Source: Streptomyces zagrosensis
GTDB lineage: Bacteria; Actinomycetota; Actinomycetes; Streptomycetales; Streptomycetaceae
Assembly: GCF_014203645.1 (NCBI RefSeq)
Contig: NZ_JACHJL010000004.1
Coordinates: 186,001 to 250,000, forward strand
DNA length: 64,000 bases
Reading direction: 5' to 3'
Positions 19,981 through 28,831 of this stretch are shown piece after piece; position 1 is the first letter of the stretch, and the number at the start of each line of letters is the position of its first letter. A model generated the notes under the pieces. The model did not search any database and had not been told where the DNA came from. It saw only the letters and a program-made list of their open reading frames with translations. The translations under genes were made by a program, and so were the position numbers.

Positions 19981-20916
19981 ATGACGCAGCAGCACTGGAC
20001 TGCCGAGCAGATCCCCGACCAGACCCAACGGGTGTTCGTCGTCACCGGGGCCAACAGCGGCCTTGGCCTGGCCACCACCCGAGCGCTCGCCCGCCGGGGC
20101 GGGCACGTGATCCTTGCGGTACGCGACGTAGCAAAGGGCCAGCGGGCGAGCGCGCAGATCACCGCCGAGCAGCCGGGCGCCAGCCTGGAGGTTCGCCGCC
20201 TCGACCTGGCCGACCTCGACTCGGTACGCACCTTCGCCGATCGCTTGCACGCCGACCACTCGCGGCTGGACGTACTGGTCAACAACGCCGGCGTGCTGGC
20301 CCCGCCGCGATCACTGAGCGCCCAGGGCCACGAGGCGCAATTCGCCTGCAACCATCTCGGCCACTTCGCGCTCACCGGCCTACTCCTCGACCTGCTGGCC
20401 GTGGGGCGCGATCCCCGGGTGGTCACGGTGAGTTCGATCAACCACCGGAAGGGCCGCATCCACTTCGATGACCTCACTGGCGAACACGGTTACGCCCCGA
20501 TGGCCTTCTACAATCAGTCGAAGTTCGCCAATGCCGTCTTCGGCTGGCAACTGCACCAGCGGCTGACCAAGATCGGCAGCCCGGTGCGCAGCGTGCTGGC
20601 TCACCCCGGCTACACGGCCACCAATTTGCAACTGGGTACGCCGGTCGGGCTATGGCGTTTTGTGCTCGGCCGGATCGGCAACCCTCTGTTTGCTCAGCAG
20701 CCGGACCGCGGCGCGCTACCGCAGCTGTACGCGGCAACCGAGCCGCAGGTGACGGGCGGCGACTTCATCGGCCCGGCCGGCCTGGCCGAACTGCGCGGCG
20801 CGCCCACGCGAGTTCTGCTTTCCGCCGCGGCGACCGACGCGGAGACCGTCCGCCGGCTGTGGGAGGTGTCGGAGCAGTTGACCGACGTACGGTTCGCCTT
20901 CTCGAACCCCGTGTGA
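19981..20916 (+). CDS. Short-chain dehydrogenase/reductase
   Basis: This 311-residue protein has the classical SDR pattern: TGANSGLG coenzyme loop near residues 23-30, NNAG near 100, and the catalytic YNQSK with an upstream SS in VVTVSSINH. It resembles retinol-dehydrogenase/oxidoreductase-like SDRs of about 300 residues. The ATG at 19981 gives the usual N-terminus (WTAEQIPDQTQR); one at 19960 is in frame but lies inside the inverted repeat. Likely controlled by the divergent TetR protein. Substrate unknown. Confidence 0.85.
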   Translation: MTQQHWTAEQIPDQTQRVFVVTGANSGLGLATTRALARRGGHVILAVRDVAKGQRASAQITAEQPGASLEVRRLDLADLDSVRTFADRLHADHSRLDVLVNNAGVLAPPRSLSAQGHEAQFACNHLGHFALTGLLLDLLAVGRDPRVVTVSSINHRKGRIHFDDLTGEHGYAPMAFYNQSKFANAVFGWQLHQRLTKIGSPVRSVLAHPGYTATNLQLGTPVGLWRFVLGRIGNPLFAQQPDRGALPQLYAATEPQVTGGDFIGPAGLAELRGAPTRVLLSAAATDAETVRRLWEVSEQLTDVRFAFSNPV

Positions 20917-20983
20917 CGGCGGTGCGCCACACCGGTGGGCGCCGTGGGACGGCACCGAAAGGGGCGGAAGGTCAGAACGAGCC

Positions 20984-21898
20984 CTACCCGGCCGCGTCGC
21001 GCCGGTGCAGCGTTTCGATGCGGGCCAGTTCGTCCCGCGAGAGCCGTAGCGCGCCGGCGGCCACATTGGCGACTAGGTGGTCCGGGTTGCCGGTGCCCGG
21101 AATGGCCAGCACATGCGGCCCGCGCTGGAGCGTCCACGCCAGCCGGACCTGCGCGGTCGTGGCCCCATGCGCGCGTGCGATGACAGCGACCTCGGCACTG
21201 TCCGCGCCGCTCGCACCCCCCTCGCGCCCCGCGCCAGCGATGGCGTAGAACGGCACGAAGGCGACGCCCTGCGCACCGCAGGTACGCACAAACTCGTCGT
21301 ACTCGGGTCGCGCGCCGATGCCGTACTGGTTTTGCACACAGACCACTGGCGCGATGGCCTGGGCCTCGACGAGGTGCTCGGGAGTGACATTGGACAGGCC
21401 CAGGTGGCGGATGAGCCCGGCGTCGCGCAGTTCGGCCAGTGCGCCGAAGCGCTCGGCGATCGAGTCGGTGCCAACCGTGCGCAGATTCACTATGTCGAGG
21501 TGATCGCGGCCGAGTTGGCGCAGGTTTTCCTCGACCTGGCCGCGGAGTTGCTGGGGGGTGGCGTGGGGCAGCCACTGACCCGAAGGGTCCCGGCCCGGCC
21601 CGACCTTGGTGGTGATGACAAGGCCGTCCGGGTAGGGAGCAAGCGCCCGGTTGATCAGCTCGTTGGCGGAGCGCAACGGTGAGAAGTAGAACGCGGCGGT
21701 GTCGATGTGGTTCACCCCGAGCTCAACTGCGCGGCGTAGCACGTCGATCGCCTTGGCGCGATCGCTCGACGTGGCGTCGGGTATCAACGCCTCGCCGTTT
21801 TGCGTCAGGCGCATCGCGCCGAAGCCGATCCGGTTGACGACCAGATCGCCGAGTGTCCAGGTGCCTGACGCATCCGCGGTGATCGTTTCGGGAGTCAT
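20984..21898 (-). CDS. Aldo/keto reductase
   Basis: This 304-residue protein has an AKR barrel: GFGAMRLTQ near the start, the catalytic segment HIDTAAFY (Asp and Tyr), TTKVG (Lys), and LGLSNV plus a late NADPH site (IPGTGNPDHL). The usual catalytic His position reads NLR, as in many bacterial relatives of this type. The start ATG at 21898 matches the family; upstream frames do not. No partner gene indicates the substrate. Confidence 0.85.
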   Translation of the reverse strand: MTPETITADASGTWTLGDLVVNRIGFGAMRLTQNGEALIPDATSSDRAKAIDVLRRAVELGVNHIDTAAFYFSPLRSANELINRALAPYPDGLVITTKVGPGRDPSGQWLPHATPQQLRGQVEENLRQLGRDHLDIVNLRTVGTDSIAERFGALAELRDAGLIRHLGLSNVTPEHLVEAQAIAPVVCVQNQYGIGARPEYDEFVRTCGAQGVAFVPFYAIAGAGREGGASGADSAEVAVIARAHGATTAQVRLAWTLQRGPHVLAIPGTGNPDHLVANVAAGALRLSRDELARIETLHRRDAAG

Positions 21899-22082
21899 CA
21901 AGGGAGTGTGCCACACGGTGTGCGGAGCGCTCTCAGTCCGCGCACGCTCGCCATGCCGCGCACGGACGCCAGGCGCGAGGGTGCCTTCACCCGCTACGAC
22001 CCGGCACGAGCCACCGCCTCCCCGAAGACCCCAGCAGGCACGGACTGTGCTTGGCCGGGTAAGTGGGCTCACTCCGCGCTCA

Positions 22083-22127
22083 GCGGGGTGCGGGGTGCGG
22101 GGTGCGGGGTGCGGGGTGCGGGGTGCG
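22083..22127. repeat. Heptanucleotide tandem repeat (GCGGGGT)6
   Basis: Six perfect copies of GCGGGGT run from 22083 to 22124, followed by a partial copy. The tract lies just downstream of the stop codon of the secreted-protein gene at 22149 and codes for nothing. Confidence 0.9.
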
Positions 22128-22148
22128 TAGAGAAGGTAGCTCAGTGGC

Positions 22149-22712
22149 TCAGTTCCAGGGGTTGGACTGCTGGTCGTAGATGGCCGTCCAAAAGCGCGTA
22201 TCGGCGGGCACGTCCCCGTAGGCCCAGTAGCTCCAGCCGCCGGAATACTGCAAGTTGGGGCCGTACCGACCGTCGTGGAACTCGGCCATCCGCCAGTCCT
22301 TGCCGAACTTGTTGGCGCAGACCCTGTTCGCCACGGCGAGGCTGGTCAAGCGAGTGCCCCTCACCGGATCGCTCGCCGCCACCCGACCGCGGGCCCACCC
22401 TGCGTAGAAGTCGGGGGTGACCCCATCCGGAACCACGCTGCCGTCAGCCTTCAGGCACAGCACGGGAAGCGCCTTCGTCGTGGAGGTGTCCCCTTGGTAC
22501 GCGTCGCTCAGGGGGCCACCCCCCACCTGCACCGTCCCGCTCGGGCCAGCGCCGATCAAGGTCCAGGTCATGGCCTTGTCGTTGGCTGCGATGTGACCGG
22601 GCTGGCCAGGCTGGCCGGGTTGAACGGGTTGAGCCACCGCGGGACTCGCGATGCCCGTGGCGACCGTGAGCACCGCCGCACCAAGAACTGCACCTAACGT
22701 GATGGATCGCAA
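22149..22712 (-). CDS. Secreted hypothetical protein
   Basis: This 187-residue protein has a signal peptide (MRSITLGAVLGAAVLTVATG, cleavage near the AxA at 23-27), then a short VQPGQPGQPG repeat. A compact domain follows, rich in Trp, Tyr and Asp and containing two cysteines (LCLKADG and RVCANKF) that may pair. The C-terminus WRMAEFHDGRYG...FWTAIYDQQSNPWN resembles a family of small actinobacterial secreted proteins of unknown function. It stands alone. Confidence 0.72.
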   Translation of the reverse strand: MRSITLGAVLGAAVLTVATGIASPAVAQPVQPGQPGQPGHIAANDKAMTWTLIGAGPSGTVQVGGGPLSDAYQGDTSTTKALPVLCLKADGSVVPDGVTPDFYAGWARGRVAASDPVRGTRLTSLAVANRVCANKFGKDWRMAEFHDGRYGPNLQYSGGWSYWAYGDVPADTRFWTAIYDQQSNPWN

Positions 22713-22881
22713 GGTTTCTCCTCAACTCACGCGACACGAGCGGACACGCGCGGACACCACGAGCGGAATGGTGCGTCGGTCGAGGATTCTTCATGTTCCT
22801 CACGTCTCCCTCTAAGGGGATAACCAGTCACTCACAGGATTCACGCGCTCTCCCTGCCGATACCGGCCCGGCACCACCTGA

Positions 22882-23916
22882 CTACCGCGGCGGTGCGGGC
22901 GGCTGAGTGTCGGGCCGCGGCGCGCCGGGCAGTTGTGTGCCGGGAGGCTGGATACCGGCAGGTGGCGTGGTGTGCCGGCCGCGGTAGGCCTTGCGGTACG
23001 CACTCGGGACGGTGCCCGTGGCGCGGTGGAAGTGACGGCGGAGGCTTTCGGGTGAGCCGAACCCCGTGCGCTCGGCGATCTGCTCAATCGTCGCGTCCTC
23101 GCTCTCCAACAGGTATCGGGCACGCTCAAGCCGAGTCCGCAGCAGATACTCCAGGGGGCTACGACCGGTGTGCTCCCAAAAGCGCCGGTTGAGGCTGCGA
23201 ACGCTCAGGCGCGCATGGGCCGCGATCTCGGTGAGGGACAGCGTGCGGTGCGCATTCGCCTCCACCCATCGCATGGTCGGCTCCAGACCCGCGGTCTCGG
23301 CGAGTGCGCGGTCGATCTCGGCCTGCGCGGAACGGGCCTCCTGGTGCAGAGGTTGCACCAGCCTGCGGATGGTTGCCGCGACGACAAGGGGCCCGTGGTC
23401 GTACTCGATGAGCCTGAGCACCAGGTCCATCCCGCCGAAGGCCCCGGCAGCGGTGAGGAACGGGCCGTCCACCACGACGGCGCCGCTGGCCTCGATCTCC
23501 ACCCGCGGGTGGCGCGCCGCCAGTTGCGGAAGGTGCTGCCAGACGGTGGTGGCCCGGCGGCCGTCGAGGAGGCCGGTGGCCGCGAGGGTGAAGGCGCCCG
23601 TGCCCACCGCGAGCACCCGGCTACCCCGGCCGGCCGCCTCCCGAACCGCGGCGCTCACGTCCGCCGGCGGGTCCCCGAGGAAGCCGGTGTGCCCGGGGAT
23701 GATCACGGCGGCGGCGTCCGCGAGGCCCTCCAGCCCCCAGGGCGCGGTGACGGTCATGGCCGCGGGGGCCTCGGTCGTGATGGTGCCCGAGGGGGCGCAC
23801 ACGCGCAGTTCGTAGTCGGCCCGCGAACTGTTCAGGGCCGCGGCCAGTACCAGCCCCGGCGTACTGAGCTGGTGCGCGGGCATCCCGTCGAGCGCGAGCA
23901 GCGCGACCACTGACAT
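22882..23916 (-). CDS. GlxA family AraC-type transcriptional regulator (DJ-1/PfpI + HTH)
   Basis: This 344-residue protein has an N-terminal DJ-1/PfpI-like domain (about 1-180) and a C-terminal AraC double helix-turn-helix (about 215-310: TEIAAHARLSVRSLNRRF and IEQIAERTGFGSPESLRRHF). Such regulators sense small ligands through the DJ-1 domain and usually activate nearby genes. The extreme C-terminus is a Pro/Gln-rich tail (PPGTQLPGAPRPDTQPPAPP) from short repeats. A second protein of the same architecture is encoded at 25013, with an S1 protease gene between them. Confidence 0.88.
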   Translation of the reverse strand: MSVVALLALDGMPAHQLSTPGLVLAAALNSSRADYELRVCAPSGTITTEAPAAMTVTAPWGLEGLADAAAVIIPGHTGFLGDPPADVSAAVREAAGRGSRVLAVGTGAFTLAATGLLDGRRATTVWQHLPQLAARHPRVEIEASGAVVVDGPFLTAAGAFGGMDLVLRLIEYDHGPLVVAATIRRLVQPLHQEARSAQAEIDRALAETAGLEPTMRWVEANAHRTLSLTEIAAHARLSVRSLNRRFWEHTGRSPLEYLLRTRLERARYLLESEDATIEQIAERTGFGSPESLRRHFHRATGTVPSAYRKAYRGRHTTPPAGIQPPGTQLPGAPRPDTQPPAPPR

Positions 23917-24003
23917 GGCGTGAACCTAACGGACGGGGGCGCGGGGGCCGGTCACCGCGCCGGCTTGTCTTGCCCGAGCCCGCGCCATGGGAAGCGGTCA
24001 GTG

Positions 24004-24873
24004 TTACCGGCCGGCCAGCGTCTTGCCGATCCAGGCCTTGTGCGCGGGTACGGAGGTGTAGATGCCAGGGCCGCCGCCGCAGAGCGGGTTGACGGCGTGG
24101 TCCCCGTCCCCGGAGGTGGCTCCGACGAGCTGCCAGCGTCCGTGGACGCGCTGGATCTGGGGTCCGCCGGAGTCGCCCGAGCACGCCATGGCCCCACGGA
24201 CCCGGCTGGTGGTGCACAGTTCGCTCTTGCCGTCGATGTCCAGGCACTTGGCAGCCGCGGCCCTGCGAGTGTCCAGTTCCTGAAGCCGCTCGGCGAACAC
24301 CCAATCCTGGGGCTGCTTCCCGTCCACCACGGTCCCGAAGCCGAGCACCCGGGTGGGCGCACCAACCCTCGGCGCGCGGTCGGCCATGCGGATCGGCTGC
24401 TGCGGGGCGGGACGGTCAAGCCGCAACAGGGCGATGTCGCTCCTTGAGCGATACGGGCTGCTGGCGTCGTATCCCGGGTGGACCACCTTCTCCACGACCT
24501 TGCGGACCGTGCCGCCAGAGCTCCGGTCTTCGCTGCCGATCCGTACGGTGCCCACCGGGTGGGCACCCATGACGCCCTCCTCCTGGGCGCAATGGCCTGC
24601 GGTCAGCACCCACCGGGGCGCGACGAGCGTGCCGCCGCACACACCGTCGAGCGGGTTCTGGTCGTCTTCCAGGACCATCGGGATCGAGACCATGAACGGG
24701 TATGCCTCGGTGGAGTCCTTGCCGTGCACGATCGCTTGGGCGCTGGTGCTCGTGGCCGTCGCGCACAAGGTGGCAGCCGCGCCGATCACGGCGGCCCGGG
24801 TCAGCAGTCGGCGCGCCGGTCGCAGGCGGGCGGCCGGTCGGCTCGGGAGGCTCGGCGGGGTGGAAACAGACAT
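24004..24873 (-). CDS. Secreted S1 family (chymotrypsin-fold) serine protease
   Basis: This 289-residue protein has an N-terminal export signal with arginines before a hydrophobic stretch (RRLLTRAAVIGAAATLCATA) ending near SAQA at 47, then mature IVHGKDSTEAYPF. The catalytic triad is His94 (TAGHC), Asp146 (SDIALL) and Ser235 (GDSGGP). The primary-specificity position before the active serine is not Asp, so trypsin-like cleavage after Arg/Lys is not expected. The ATG at 24873 has GAAGGG upstream; a longer frame adds a non-signal leader. The start is divergent from a GlxA-type regulator gene that may control it. Confidence 0.88.
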   Translation of the reverse strand: MSVSTPPSLPSRPAARLRPARRLLTRAAVIGAAATLCATATSTSAQAIVHGKDSTEAYPFMVSIPMVLEDDQNPLDGVCGGTLVAPRWVLTAGHCAQEEGVMGAHPVGTVRIGSEDRSSGGTVRKVVEKVVHPGYDASSPYRSRSDIALLRLDRPAPQQPIRMADRAPRVGAPTRVLGFGTVVDGKQPQDWVFAERLQELDTRRAAAAKCLDIDGKSELCTTSRVRGAMACSGDSGGPQIQRVHGRWQLVGATSGDGDHAVNPLCGGGPGIYTSVPAHKAWIGKTLAGR

Positions 24874-25012
24874 GGTGGTTCCCTTCACAAAACAGCTGGT
24901 GGCTGCGCCGGGTCGGCGGGGTTTCCCGGCCTCCGCGGCACGTTCTCCATCCTCCGCGGGCGCCCCAGCGGGAATAAGCGGTCCCGGTGCCACCGTGGGT
25001 TAAATTCTGGCC

Positions 25013-26077
25013 ATGCCAGTGGTCGCACTGCTCGTGTTCGACGGAGTCCCCGCACATCACGTCACCGCCCCCGCCCTCGTCTTCGGGTCCGCTCCCCGCA
25101 TCTCCTACCGCGGGTCCCCCTACGATCTGCGGATCTGCTCCCCGTCCGGCGTCACCACCGGAGCACCCGGCCCGTTCCGGATCTCCGTGGAACAGGGGCT
25201 CGACGGCCTGGCCGACGCCGAGACGGTCATCGTGGCCGGTTACGAGGGGTTCCGCGACGAGGCCCCGGCCGCGGTGCTCGACGCCGTGCGCGCCGCCGCC
25301 GGCCGGGGAAGCCGTGTCGGTGCGATCGGAACGGGCGTCTTCCTGCTGGCAGCCGCCGGGCTCCTTGCGGGGCGCCGTGCCACGACCTGCTGGCACCACG
25401 CCGCAGAACTCGCCCGCCGCTACCCCCGTATCGCCGTCATCCCCGAGGAGTCGTTCGTGGCGGACGGGCCGCTGCTGACCTCCGCCGGGGTCCTCGGCGG
25501 CAAGGAACTCTGCCTGCACGTCGTGGAAGAGGACCACGGCGAACAGGCGGCAGTGGAGGCGGACCGGCACCTCTTCTTGATGCTCCCCGACCCCGCCGAG
25601 GTGCTACGGGCCGATGGGCCACCCCAGCAGACACCGCACGACGACCCTGTCCCCAGCGCCCCGGACCGCGAGGTCGAAGCGGTCACCCGGTGGATGGAGG
25701 CCAACCTCCAGCGCCCGTTGACCCTCGCGGCCATCGCCGCCCACGCGGGCATCAGTGTGCGCAGCCTCAACCGCCGCTTCCGCGCCAGCACCGGCCTCTC
25801 CCCGCTCCAGTGCCTGCTGCGCGCCCGCGTCCGGCGAGCCCAATGGCTGCTGGAGCGCACGGACTTGCCGGTAGGACAGGTAGCGGCGCAGACCGGCCTC
25901 GGCACCCCGGCCAACCTGCGCCACCACTTCCAGCGCCTCAACGGCACGACCCCCGGCACCTACCGTGCGGCCTACCGGTCGCTGGCCGGCACGTTCGCAG
26001 CCGCGATACGGCCCGAACACGCCGATGCCCCCGTGCCCGATGAGCACTCCGAGCGGCAAGCGGCTCCCGACGCCTAG
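25013..26077 (+). CDS. GlxA family AraC-type transcriptional regulator (second copy)
   Basis: This 354-residue protein has the same layout as the regulator encoded at 22882-23916: an N-terminal DJ-1/PfpI-like domain and a C-terminal AraC domain (about 225-320; LAAIAAHAGISVRSLNRRF and VGQVAAQTGLGTPANLRHHF). The two are clear relatives but differ in the ligand domain, so they are not a recent duplication. It is divergent from the S1 protease gene with about 140 bases between starts, making the protease a likely target. Confidence 0.87.
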   Translation: MPVVALLVFDGVPAHHVTAPALVFGSAPRISYRGSPYDLRICSPSGVTTGAPGPFRISVEQGLDGLADAETVIVAGYEGFRDEAPAAVLDAVRAAAGRGSRVGAIGTGVFLLAAAGLLAGRRATTCWHHAAELARRYPRIAVIPEESFVADGPLLTSAGVLGGKELCLHVVEEDHGEQAAVEADRHLFLMLPDPAEVLRADGPPQQTPHDDPVPSAPDREVEAVTRWMEANLQRPLTLAAIAAHAGISVRSLNRRFRASTGLSPLQCLLRARVRRAQWLLERTDLPVGQVAAQTGLGTPANLRHHFQRLNGTTPGTYRAAYRSLAGTFAAAIRPEHADAPVPDEHSERQAAPDA

Positions 26078-26593
26078 CGGCCTGGCCGCAACCTGTGGCG
26101 TACGACGGAGCCGATCCATGTCCGCGCCTGCGCCCGCCCACCCGTCTCACCCTGGCCGCTGAGGCGGCGCTGACCTCGGTGAGCACAGCACCGCAGCGCC
26201 AAGTCATCGTGTTATAGATAACTGCTATCTCCACGTACGCGGTGCGGAAGAGTACCGTCACATTCGGCCGCCTCCCGTGAAATCCAGGCATTAACACATC
26301 ACCTGGCTTTTCCCCTACCCCCCACCCCACCCCCACCCCTCGAATAACGGGGCGGCCCTCGCAGCGAAACGAACTCACCGGCTCCCGGGGAGAGAGCGAG
26401 AGCCGTGGGCGCTTTTGCCGCCGCGGGATATTCGTTCCCTTGTGTCCGACCGCGATAACAGGGCCACGGTGTAGGCGACGGTTCCACTGGTCATGGTGGG
26501 ACGTGCCTGGCCGTATGGTGTCCGGCGCCCGCTCGCCGGTCGCATCGCCCAGCGGACGCATGGGCTCGCGCAGCCGACAAGTCCATCCATTGA
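26078..26593. promoter_or_regulatory. Snapalysin upstream region with an inverted repeat
   Basis: No gene is seen in these 516 bases. The stretch around 26210-26260 is unusually AT-rich for the window and contains AGATA-ACTGC-TATCT (26216-26230). A C-rich tract (CCCCACCCC) lies near 26320-26338. A GTGGAGAAG ribosome site precedes snapalysin. The promoter is probably here. Confidence 0.4.
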
Positions 26594-27181
26594 GTGGAGA
26601 AGTGTATGAATTCCCGGAAGATACTCCGAGCATCACTCGCGCTCTGCACGACGAGCCTGCTGTTCGCCTCGGGTGTGCAGGTGGCGTCCGCAACCGGCCA
26701 AACCGACACGCAAGGCGAGAAGGTGGCGGCCCGAGTGGTCACCTATGACTCCAGCGGAGCCGCGGAGTTCAAGGACGCGGTGACGCAAGGTGCCGAGGCC
26801 TGGAATGTGAGCGTGAAGAACGTTCAGCTCAAGCCGGTCCAGTCGGGCCAGCGCGCCAACATCATCGTCGTCGCCGACAATGGCTGGCCGCGCGCCCAAC
26901 CGACCTCACTCGGCAACGGGCGGGTGTGGATGGGCCGGCAAGCGGTCAACGAGGGGCACAACACCATTCGGATCGCCTCGCACGAACTCGGGCACATCCT
27001 CGGGCTGCCCGACGTCAAGCCGGGCCCGTGCACCAGCCTGATGTCTGGAGCATCGGCCGGTACGTCCTGCACCAACCGCTACCCGAACGCACAGGAAAAG
27101 TCCTCAGTGGAGCGGAAGTTCGCCGGTTCCCAGTTGTCCGCGCGCATCACGGCGTCCAACGTAGCCCTGACCGCGTACTAG
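26594..27181 (+). CDS. Snapalysin (small neutral metalloprotease, M7 family)
   Basis: This 195-residue secreted enzyme has a signal peptide (about 1-29), a short propeptide and the snapalysin zinc motif HELGHILGLPD at 126-136: two His and the third ligand Asp136 typical of M7. Two cysteines (142 and 155) fit the family disulfide. Length matches known Streptomyces small neutral proteases. Characterised snpA genes are driven by a divergent LysR gene, but no LysR gene is adjacent here. Confidence 0.93.
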   Translation: MEKCMNSRKILRASLALCTTSLLFASGVQVASATGQTDTQGEKVAARVVTYDSSGAAEFKDAVTQGAEAWNVSVKNVQLKPVQSGQRANIIVVADNGWPRAQPTSLGNGRVWMGRQAVNEGHNTIRIASHELGHILGLPDVKPGPCTSLMSGASAGTSCTNRYPNAQEKSSVERKFAGSQLSARITASNVALTAY

Positions 27182-27282
27182 AGCAGACCGTACGAGCGGG
27201 CAGCCCAGAACCGGCCCCTAGGCCATGCCCGGCCTGCCAGCCATCGGGGCGCGTTCGCGCGCATCCCGGACTTGGGGGGTGC

Positions 27283-27317
27283 CAGGTGGCGGGGACACCG
27301 GGCACCCCCACCACCTG
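27283..27317. terminator. Hairpin between convergent snapalysin and terB
   Basis: CAGGTGG (27283-27289) pairs with CCACCTG (27311-27317), with inner GGGG/CCCC pairing, between two converging genes. It can serve either strand. Confidence 0.5.
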
Positions 27318-27341
27318 TCGAAAGGCGAGGACCCATACGAC

Positions 27342-27363
27342 GCGGCCCCCTCACCGGGGCCGC
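27342..27363. terminator. Second hairpin between snapalysin and terB
   Basis: GCGGCCCC (27342-27349) pairs exactly with GGGGCCGC (27356-27363) across a six-base loop, about 90 bases beyond the terB stop. Confidence 0.5.
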
Positions 27364-27455
27364 GCACGGGCCCCACCCCGCCCCCAACGTCCCACCGGTC
27401 GAACGCAATACCGGCCTGACGGCTCATGAGCCCAACGACCTATGAGTCCAACGAC

Positions 27456-27911
27456 CTAGAGATCGAACTCAGTCGGTGCGATGTCGAGCGCGTAGCATGC
27501 CTCGCGGACGATGGCCTGCTCCGTCTTGTCGAAGTCGCCATCGGCGCCACCGATGACAATGCCGATCTGAATGACCGCACGCGCCTCGACCGGCTTCTTC
27601 TTGACCTTGCCGATGTCCTGAATGACGGACACCTTGCCGAACGCGAAGTCGGCGGCCAACTTGTCGAGGTACTCGTTGAAGCGACGCTGCAAGTCGTCGG
27701 CGGGGAAGTTCTTGAGCACGTCATTGGTGGCGATCAGCGAGGCGACGCGCTGCCGCTCGGCGGGGTCGACCGAGCCATCGGCTGCGGCCACCAGGGCACA
27801 CATCGCCATGCTGGCGTCCCGGAAGGCGCCACTCTTCAAGTCGTTCTTCTTCGCCATCAACTGCGTCTGCATCGACGACGCGGAATCCTTGAGCTTGTCC
27901 CATAGGGCCAT
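27456..27911 (-). CDS. TerB family tellurite-resistance-like protein
   Basis: This roughly 151-residue, mostly helical protein has two TerB-type acidic segments (ADGSVDPAERQ and ADGDFDKTEQ), likely metal-binding, and the ending YALDIAPTEFDL. It starts MALWDKLKDSASS at ATG 27911, with GAGGAGAAG just upstream. In Streptomyces such proteins often sit near TerD genes, but none is present here. Role in the cell uncertain (stress or membrane-associated Ter system). Confidence 0.88.
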   Translation of the reverse strand: MALWDKLKDSASSMQTQLMAKKNDLKSGAFRDASMAMCALVAAADGSVDPAERQRVASLIATNDVLKNFPADDLQRRFNEYLDKLAADFAFGKVSVIQDIGKVKKKPVEARAVIQIGIVIGGADGDFDKTEQAIVREACYALDIAPTEFDL

Positions 27912-28104
27912 CTGTACTTCTCCTCGTCTCATTTCACGGCGGCCGGAAGGCGCTCTCGGCAACGACGCGGAAGTGTCTACAACGGTGTAGAAGCTAGCAG
28001 GCCCACCGCTCAGGCTTTTACGGCCCCGGTGGCCGGGCCTGAGCCTCCAGTTGGCACCCGCATCCGATCACGTGGCCGCGGCAGTGAACGAGTCAGAGTC
28101 AGGA

Positions 28105-28195
28105 CTGAGGCCGGGGACCGGGGCCGAGCTGGAGCCGGGGCCGGAGGCCGGGTTGGAGCCGGAGCCGGGGGCCGGGCTGGGGCTGGGTCGGGGCT
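28105..28195. repeat. GAGCCGGGGCCGG-type degenerate tandem repeat
   Basis: Units around GGAGCCGGGGCCGG and GGCCGGGCTG repeat several times between terB and the GNAT gene. No coding role is seen. Confidence 0.6.
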
Positions 28196-28198
28196 CAC

Positions 28199-28756
28199 TC
28201 AGCGAGTCATGGCCTCGGGCCCGCTGGCCGCGGTGGTGCTGGAGGTGCTGGAGGTGCTGGAAGGGGAAGCAGAAGCGGGTGTCAGCGGCTTGGCGTAGCA
28301 GCGGCTCTCCTTGTGGAAGCGGTAGGGGCCCACCTTGGCGCAGGGGGCGTAGCCGCTGGACAGGTACAGGGAGATGGCCTCTGGCAACTTGGCTCCGGTC
28401 TCCAGGACCATCCGGGTGCGGCCCGCGGCGCGGGCGTCCTCTTCCAGGGCGGCCAACACCAGCCGGGCCAGCCCGCGCCGGCGCGCCTGCGGAACGACGT
28501 ACATGCGCTTGATCTCCGCGTCGCCGTCCGCGTACACCTCCTCGTTCTCGTCCTGGCTGCGCCAGCCACCGGTGGCGACCGGCGCCCCGAGGTCGTCGTA
28601 AACGATCAGGTACAGGCCCTGCGGCGGCTCGAACATGGCCGGTTCGAGCACGGTGACATCACCGTCGGACTCAAACCGCTCAGCGTATTCGCGCTGCACG
28701 TGGTCGTTGAGCCTGCCGGCGTCGGGGTGGTCAAAAGCGACACGACGAAGGTTCAT
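28199..28756 (-). CDS. GNAT family N-acetyltransferase
   Basis: This 185-residue protein has the GNAT fold: EIKRMYVVPQARRRGLARLVLAAL (about 82-105) includes the acetyl-CoA pyrophosphate loop QARRRGLA, and the late strand GYAPCAKVGPYRFHKESRCYAK completes the domain at about 160. The rest is a low-complexity SSTSSTSSTT tail from in-frame CTCCAGCAC-type repeats. Substrate unknown. Confidence 0.83.
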   Translation of the reverse strand: MNLRRVAFDHPDAGRLNDHVQREYAERFESDGDVTVLEPAMFEPPQGLYLIVYDDLGAPVATGGWRSQDENEEVYADGDAEIKRMYVVPQARRRGLARLVLAALEEDARAAGRTRMVLETGAKLPEAISLYLSSGYAPCAKVGPYRFHKESRCYAKPLTPASASPSSTSSTSSTTAASGPEAMTR

Positions 28757-28831
28757 ACAGCTCAGCGTACTTATCCGCCGAACCGACCCGGCTCGGGGCG
28801 GCGTGCCTTACCGGCCCATAAGCCCACGCCT

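Noticed and set aside
22083..22127. Possible CRISPR-like array
   Set aside because: The units are directly adjacent seven-base repeats without spacers.
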